From: Neonectria sp. B-13 | Taxonomy: Eukaryota; Ascomycota; Sordariomycetes; Hypocreales; Nectriaceae | NCBI GenBank assembly: GCA_002682825.1 | Contig: NOKP01000002.1 | Span: forward strand, 4,157,378-4,221,377 | DNA length: 64,000 nucleotides | Direction of reading: 5' to 3' | Shown: positions 57,991-64,000 of the stretch, in pieces | Layout: each line of letters opens with the position of its first letter | Position numbering within the stretch: the first letter of the stretch is position 1 | The notes under the pieces: model-generated | Seen by the model: only the letters and a program-made list of their open reading frames with translations | Told to the model about the DNA's origin: nothing | The model's database searches: none | Translations under genes and position numbers: made by a program

Positions 57991-59845
57991 TCATCCCGTA
58001 CACCTCTCCTCGGGTCGTCGCCACGCCAGTCCGAGCCCGTCAAACACCCTCCGCTCCGCAGTCTCCATATCAGGCGCCTCGTCCCCGTTGGAGCTGCCTT
58101 CCAGGTCCGCCCACGCCCCGTCGGCCCTGCTCCGGATCCCGCTGCTGTCAAACTTCCACCCTTTCTCCTTCTTACAGTACCGCCGGATATCCCTCTCAAA
58201 CGTCGTCCCGCCGCTCCACCCCAGCACCGCGCAACCCACCGTCTTCCACGGGCTCAAGATGATGTCTACTCGCCGGTGCGGTGCATCTTCCCGCCTCGCG
58301 TCCTGCCACACAACCATTGCCTTGTCCAGCGTGTCGAATCCCGTCCCGCGCCCTCGCTCCCCTCTCCACGGAAGCGGTGACTCTCCACGTTCGCTGTTCC
58401 TCGTCGACAGAGTGAGCGTGTGTGTGATGAGCTGCGCCTTCTCAAGGCTCACCACTATCTTCTCAACCGCCTTGATTGTCATGCCATGGTTCCGGTGGCT
58501 CAAAAGAACATCCACATCACCACACTCCTTCTTCCCCCGTCGAAATCCTCCGACGATGATCATCTCAAATCCCACATCCATCCTGCGTGCGTGGTCCAGA
58601 ACCGCCGCCCCGATGGACTCAGCTTCGTCCCGGGGAATCTTAAGCTTGAACTCGTCGTAGTACTTGACTCCGATCTGCTGCGAGCGACTGAGGGAGCCCC
58701 ATCCGTACTCGATAAGGTCGTCGAGATCTCGCCACCCTGTAAGCCATCGTCAGCCAGCCCAGTGCTTCAAGCCACCCCCGGTAAAGTACGGGCACCAACC
58801 TTTCCGGTAGAACTCCCGTGCCGTAGTGTCCCCCACACCCCAGATATCGTAGAATAGTTTAAGCGTCGAAACCATGGTATCGGATTCGGCCTCCCGGGCC
58901 TCGACAAGGTGGCCTGTCTCTTTCCATTGCTGATAAAGCTCGGCGATCTTAGCACCACACCCCGGCAGCCGTGAGACCTCTTCGAACGCGTCAGTGTCGT
59001 GACCCACATAGCCGCCAGGAAGTCGGAACTCGGAACTCCTCACCTTGCGACGTCTTCAGCAGGTACGGGTAGGCAGCTACGGTAGCAATGGATGTGGAGT
59101 AGGCTCTAACACCAACCTGGTCGCCACGCAACAGACGGACTGTCCTGACTTGCTTCAAAGCGTCGACAAACTCATCATTGGGCGGGTTGACGGGTGTTGG
59201 TCGCTGGCATGAATACGTCGTCGTCAGGAAGTCCGGGATCAGAGGCAGGACAATCTCGTGTTCCGACGTGGTTTGGTGAGCAAGGCTGGGTGGCTGCTGC
59301 GAGTGTGACAGCGTGGAACGTGTATCTAAGCGACGTTTGTTTCCCGTCCTCGATGGAGAGCTTAACGTAGCTGACTGGTTGAGTTGGTCTTTAGCGGCTC
59401 TCTCCAATATGCCACTCGGCGAAGACGTCTTCACCGGCCTTGATTCAGAGTCCAGGGAAGGTTTTGCAGCTTCGTAGAGGAGATATGGGTCAACGGGGAG
59501 CACCCTGCCCTGTGCGAGCGAGTCTTTCAGCCAGGCCAGCTTGACGACTTTGACCGTGTTGCCACTCTGTTCAGTGCGATTTGATATCTTCATGCGTTTA
59601 GGACTTGGGGGTTGGTCGGCATCGTCGATGCCTGTAAGCTTGCGAGGAGGCCCAAGAGGCAGCGTCGCAAGCTTGGCTCGCCTCAGTTCAAACATGGCTC
59701 TCTCCCGCCGGCTGATGTTGCCCACTACAATCTCAGCCTCATTGATGTTGTAGGTGAGCGACCCAATCCTGTCTTCGAGCTCGTGCAGTTCCCCCGGCTG
59801 CAGGTGCGTCGGTAGCAGGAAGATAGACGGCAAGTCCAGGGCCAT
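57991..59845 (-). CDS. Family X DNA polymerase (Pol4/lambda/mu/TdT type) for end-joining repair
   Basis: Exons 59044-59845, 58800-58979 and 57991-58736 give 575 residues. The N-terminal part, up to about residue 115, has a BRCT-like pattern (LTYNINEAEIVVGNI and VVKLAWLKDSLAQGRVLP), which would dock with Ku/XRCC4-ligase. Residues 220-335 carry the 8-kDa and fingers regions with helix-hairpin-helix motifs (RLPGCGAKIAELY, IWGVGDTTAREFY). The palm has GGFRRGKKECGDVDVLL with the two metal-binding aspartates and RRVDIIL with the third. The end has FDGLGLAWRRPEERC, the nucleotide-selecting thumb region. In fungi such enzymes fill gaps in non-homologous end joining. Pol4, lambda or mu cannot be separated by eye. 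Confidence 0.91.
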
Positions 59846-60554
59846 GGCTGGGCTGTAAGTGTTGGTGATGCCTTAGGTCGTCAAGTTGTTCATACTAGGC
59901 GTCTCCTAGCAGAGTCTTAAAAGTGAACAAGACTGGAGCGCCGAAGATTGTCGGAGGAGAGTGGGGAGGGGTCGCACGGGAAGCGGTAGATGTACATTGG
60001 ATATCTTGTTTTGCGGCTTGTTTGCTATGACGACTAATAAGACAAAGGCTTGACCCTCCATCCTAGCTTTAGTACAAAAACGACAACCTGTCAACCCCAA
60101 GTAATTACTTCATATTATATGCACCTCGCCCCCTAAAGATCACCTTGAAGCTCGGGATACCGTTACAGTAAACCACTAAGTACCCTGTATTCCCTATATT
60201 GGCCTCCTGTTCCCTTTACTCGTTATTCTTCTGGCGCATGCACAATGGCCGCCCTTACATATGTCATGGAACGAACGAACAGTAGTTTTAAGGGTGGGAG
60301 GACTCTAGCTCCCTACCCTGCATTATTGTCCGATCGTGTCCGGTCAACTGCTGGTATAATTTTCAGTGCTTGCCTCCCTATTGTCTTGCCAGCAATATCC
60401 CCAGTGCAAGAATCTCGTTCTCTGCTATTTGGGCTTCTATGTATACATCTTAGGTGGGTATTTGTGTTTCAGCCTCGTCCAGCCTGTCTTTACTTGCTGG
60501 CCCTTACTTCCCTTGCGGGCAATTTTCCGTTCTCTGTTTGGCGATTTTTCGCCC
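59846..60554. other. Upstream region of pol X / 3' flank of TFIIE alpha
   Basis: About 700 bp, AT-rich between 60040 and 60240. Short frames only. It should hold the pol X promoter and the TFIIE alpha 3' UTR. Confidence 0.45.
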
Positions 60555-61936
60555 TTAAACATCCACAAACACCATGTCGTCTTCCTCGCTATCGTCTTCG
60601 TCTTCTTCCTTCTTGATCTCCGGCTCGAGTTTCACCCGCTTAGCCTGTCTCTCATCTGAGCTCTCGCCCTCTCGCGAGGACTCACCCGACGGCTCTTTCT
60701 TGATGGCCACCGCGGTTGGCGTGTCGCGGCTCGATACGTTGCCGGTTGCAGGCACGTCTTCAAACTCATCTTCGTCCTCGTCCTCTTCTTCCGAGCCGAA
60801 GTCGTCGTATCCACTGACCTCACGTGCTCGTGCGGCCGCTTGTTCTGCCTTGAGCTTCTCGAAGATGTCATCGATTCGAGTGTTGGCACTATTGTCAGCC
60901 GCGTCTGTGAGCGCCGAGTCTTTGGAGCCAGACGTCTTTGCGACCGTCGCTGCACCAGCCTCGTTTGGCGCCGTGAACGACTCTCCGGTTACTGTACTGT
61001 TGGACATCCACGAGGGCAGTGCGTTCTGCTTGGCAATCTTTTCCTTGAGGGCTTGGTCTGCTGCCTTCTCCGCTTCAGTCGGACCGTCTGAAGTCGAGAT
61101 GTTAACCGCAATAGACTGGGGACCGGTGTTGGTCAAGCCCTTTACCGCCATCGGCCTGTTACCCCCATCATCGACCGCTGTCGTCAATGCGCGTTGGTGA
61201 GTAGCATCTCGAACGACGGGGCGAGCCTTGGCCAAGGCACGGTCGAAATCGCACTCGGGGATGTGAACGGCATCGATCTGGGGTAAAAGCTCGCTGATGA
61301 ACTTGAACTGGTCGTTGAGGCGAGTCGACTGCTCATGGCCACCCGCATTGCGGTCTGCCTCAAACGTAAGGATATGCTTGCAGCGATGGCAGATGAACCC
61401 TTCTGGTCCGACGTTGTCCAGAACTTCCATTGCCGTCCACTCTGCTTTGCAAAACGAGCAAAAGTATTCCTTCTTCTCATTTGCGATCTGCGTGGTCCCC
61501 TGCACCTCCTTGTCGATTGTATATACTCGCCACTTGATGGCATCGATGGTGTGGCGGTAGTTTATATAGTACCACGTTCGGTTGCTCGGTCTCGGGTTTC
61601 CTTCTCGCAACTCGGATCGCGTATGCCTGTTCGAGTTCCATGTTAGCGCCAAGGCGACATGCCAATATTTGCCAGAACTACTTACACGGTTAAGAATCTG
61701 TCCTCGCGTAGCTTTCCACAGATCTTGTGGAGGTCCTTGGTGTTAATAGCCATAAGGTATGCCAGATCGTCATCTCGAAGCCTGCAATCATCAAATCCTT
61801 AGCGAGTCTGTCATGATTACCCGATACCCCACGGCACGTACGCTTCGTGCAGAATTAGCGCATCAATCACAAGGATATCGCGCGTCTGGTAGAAGGCCCG
61901 CATGACCGATTTGATGAGGGTCACTGCGAGATCCAT
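60555..61936 (-). CDS. TFA1: General transcription factor IIE subunit alpha (Tfa1)
   Basis: Exons 61842-61936, 61686-61781 and 60555-61626 give 420 residues. The N-terminal winged helix starts MDLAVTLIKSVMRAFYQTRD and continues LRDDDLAYLMAINTKDLHKI and KLREDRFL, then RTWYYINYRHTIDAIKWR. A four-Cys zinc ribbon follows (CSFCKAEW ... CHRCKHIL). A region with FKFISELLPQIDAVHIPE and a charged C-terminus come after, ending in an acidic run and MVFVDV. TFIIE alpha recruits TFIIH to the RNA polymerase II preinitiation complex and stimulates its kinase. The three exons are joined in phase; the first intron has a GTACGT donor. All expected domains are present. Confidence 0.93.
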
Positions 61937-62819
61937 CGTGTCTGGTGGGCGGCGCAAGACTGGAGACAGCTGGAGGATGCGCCCGGGGAAGGACGGAGTC
62001 GCTCGAAAGAACGATAGGCGGGTTGGTTCCGCAAGGACGTCTGGGGTATACGGATGCTATGCGCCCGACGATTGGCACGTTTCTGGGAAGCGCGGCGAGG
62101 ATGTGGTGATGTGGTTAGGAATGCCGATTATGACGACACAGGCGCAATGAGCATCTCACGAGCGAAGTGTCATTGCGGGAGCGAGGCGTTGGTGGGATCT
62201 CGATCTTAGTAGAGGCGAAGGTAGAATAATCTTTGCTCTTCTTCTGTTTGCGACCTCAGCCTGGGCGCAGCTAGATCTTAATACCAAATCTTCAGGTGGT
62301 CACAAGTTGGTTAATGAAGAAAGGATGCTTTGCTGAGTGTGGCAGGCAGGCAGAGGACTTTTGGCAGTGCAAGGCTAAGGCAGGAACAGTTCTGTGGCTG
62401 GACCGTGCATCAGGCCCACCTGTCCTTGCATCTCAGCCTCAGCCTCATGTCAGCCTCATTCAACACCACCTTGGCTTTTTCTCAACTTGTCATCACTCCC
62501 TCCACTTCCTTGTCAAATTAAGCCTATGAGTTGCGACGAGAGACCGTACTTTATTTATCAGGTGCTACGACTGGAAACACATCCAACGCTTGGTCAAATC
62601 ATGTAGTTGTGCCCACGTGGCCACGTTATCTTAATACAATTTTTTAGATATGCATTACACTGTCAATTGGTACAGCCAAAGTCGTGGCCTCATGCGCAAC
62701 GTCCAAATTCAGACCCAATTCACGCCAGTTCAAAAATACACTACACTCAAGTTGGGCTGAATCAGATGCCTGCCTCCCCTTCGTGCTACAGAGGCATCCG
62801 TTCCAAATCTCATGACACA
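61937..62819. other. Upstream region of TFIIE alpha / 3' flank of SMC1
   Basis: About 880 bp, with CAGCCTCAGCCTCA-like short repeats near 62435-62460. No gene is recognised. The right part should be the SMC1 3' UTR. Confidence 0.45.
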
Positions 62820-64000
62820 TCATGCATATTTCCTCAGCTGGACCATCAGTTAGTAACTTCGCCATCGATAAAAAGAGTTATGTGATGTGATGACTTACAT
62901 CCAACGTGAGAGTCCTTGAACTGTTGACTTCTTGGTCGCGGTACACTCCAACCAAGCTCTCGCTATCCTGGAACAGGCCCGCCTTGAGACTGATGACGAT
63001 GAACTGCATTCCCGGACCCGAGTGTTCCCGGATATACTTCTTGATCTTGTCCACGTTGGCATTGTCCAGCGCCGCATCCACCTCGTCGAGTACGAAGAAG
63101 GGACTTGGCTGGTAACTGTGGATGGCAAACAGGAGGGCAAGAGCCGCCATGGTCTTCTCGCCACCCGACAGATGCTCCATGTCTCGGAAACGCTTGAGCG
63201 GCGGCATAGCATGGTACTTGATGCCCGACAAGTATGGCATGTCTGTATCCTCTTCAATGTCCAGATACGCTTGCCCACCCAAGGGGTACGCCTCTGATCG
63301 TGTGAGGTCCTTGTATACGTGCGATATTTGTTCCTGGATGTGAGAAAAGGCCTTGTTGAAGAGCTCGAACCTTCTTTGCTTGACGTCGTTGAAGGCTTCT
63401 TTTGCCGCGTGTGCCGCCGCTTTCGAGTCTTCATACTCTTGGTCTGTGAGCTTGAGTCTCGACTCGACACCTTCCAATCTCTCCATGGCTCGCATGTTCG
63501 GATTCAGCTTCTCTAGCTCGACTGAAAGGGCTGTAATCTTGTCTGAGAGCGTTTCCTCCATGCTGGGTTCATCCGACTGGGTTGGGTTAGCAAAGTCCCC
63601 ACCGGTCATCAAGGAGGATGCTACTTACGCTCTTGAGTTCTTCATCAAGGCCATCGAAATCGATTTCGATGCCGTGATCATCCAACGCAATGCCCATCAT
63701 TTCCTCATCATCGTCGTCAACATCCATTGCATCAGGGTCTTGGTGGAGCAGATCATCCTCGTTGGGCAGGTTATCTAGCGTTCCCTCCACGAGGGGGATC
63801 TGGATTTGTTCCAGCCGACATCGTCGTAGAAGAGCAGACTTGCTTGCGCTGTTCTTTTGCACTGTTGTCTCTAGGGCGTTGATTTCTTTTAGACGCGCGT
63901 CAATGTCCTTGCTGCGCTTCTGCACTTCGGCCCTGGCCTCTGCGACTTTCTGGTTCTTTTCTCCCAGTTCCGCTCTGCTTTCCTCCAGGGTTTCTTGAAG
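62820..64000 (-). CDS. SMC1: Cohesin subunit SMC1, C-terminal part (5' end beyond the window)
   Basis: Exons, minus strand: 63629 to beyond 64000, then 62899-63576, then a last exon of 18 nt at 62820-62837. The last exon follows a GTAAGT donor directly after a GAT codon and encodes LRKYA. The visible 355 residues contain the end of the second coiled coil, an acidic spacer (DAMDVDDDDEEMMG), and the C-terminal ATPase half. That half has PLKRFRDMEHLSGGEKTMAA (ABC signature), FFVLDEVDAALDNANV (Walker B) and QFIVISLKAGLFQDSESLVGV (D/H-loop region). SMC1 pairs with SMC3 in the cohesin ring that holds sister chromatids. The ATPase motifs are intact. The annotation of the C-terminus depends on the tiny last exon. 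Confidence 0.93.

Overview
The window is nuclear DNA of a filamentous ascomycete, most likely a Sordariomycete and perhaps Hypocreales (the order is an inference). The genes are split by short introns of about 48-180 bp with GT..AG ends and CTAAC/CTGAC-like branch sites. There are no operons or Shine-Dalgarno sites. The products are typical of this group: CaM with a start-codon-only first exon, an ECM14 pseudo-carboxypeptidase, Rtt103, and a GH47 mannosidase. I reconstructed 24 protein genes, joining exons by reading frame, splice signals and protein family. Two are cut by the window edges. I saw no rRNA, convincing tRNA, CRISPR, prophage or recognisable transposon.

Layout, left to right: a partial minus-strand gene (start at 140); HRD1 (+, 697-3502); glycogenin (-, 4601-7452) with a 2.7 kb purine-rich upstream region; a CDF metal transporter (-, 10151-11533); an alpha/beta hydrolase (-, 12863-13822); a mitochondrial half-size ABC transporter (-, 14854-17277); an Rtt103-type CID protein (-, 17919-19309); clathrin light chain (+, 20000-20820); a COX VIIa-like subunit (-, 21146-21616); a mitochondrial PPR-like protein (+, 21988-24693); Tlg2/syntaxin-16 (-, 24973-26160); calmodulin (+, 27276-28320); alpha-1,2-mannosidase (+, 29918-31793); AP-1 gamma-adaptin (+, 32400-35155); an OXNAD1-type oxidoreductase (+, 35638-36657); an NCBP3-like protein (-, 36934-38258); a gene-empty 2 kb; an unknown Cys/His-rich coiled-coil protein (-, 40302-41738); a repeat-studded 3 kb gap; an unknown basic protein (+, 44814-45674); SRP72 (+, 46133-48125); a Sec7-PH Arf GEF (-, 48633-52839); ECM14 (+, 54422-56095); microsomal GST3 (-, 56330-56984); a family X DNA polymerase (-, 57991-59845); TFIIE alpha (-, 60555-61936); and the C-terminal part of cohesin SMC1 (-, 62820 to beyond the right edge).

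Most genes are housekeeping. Secretory and trafficking genes are numerous (HRD1, SRP72, GH47 mannosidase, clathrin light chain, AP-1 gamma, Tlg2, Sec7 GEF), followed by RNA and chromatin genes (Rtt103, NCBP3, TFIIE alpha, SMC1, pol X) and mitochondrial genes (ABC transporter, COX VIIa-like, PPR). I found no secondary-metabolite cluster or clear novel system. The best leads are the two unrecognised proteins around the 3 kb repeat-rich gap, the repeated ELF motif in the NCBP3-like protein, the His-Glu-rich insert of glycogenin, an in-frame 48-nt HRD1 intron, and a GGTAGGTACC-type motif recurring in intergenic DNA.
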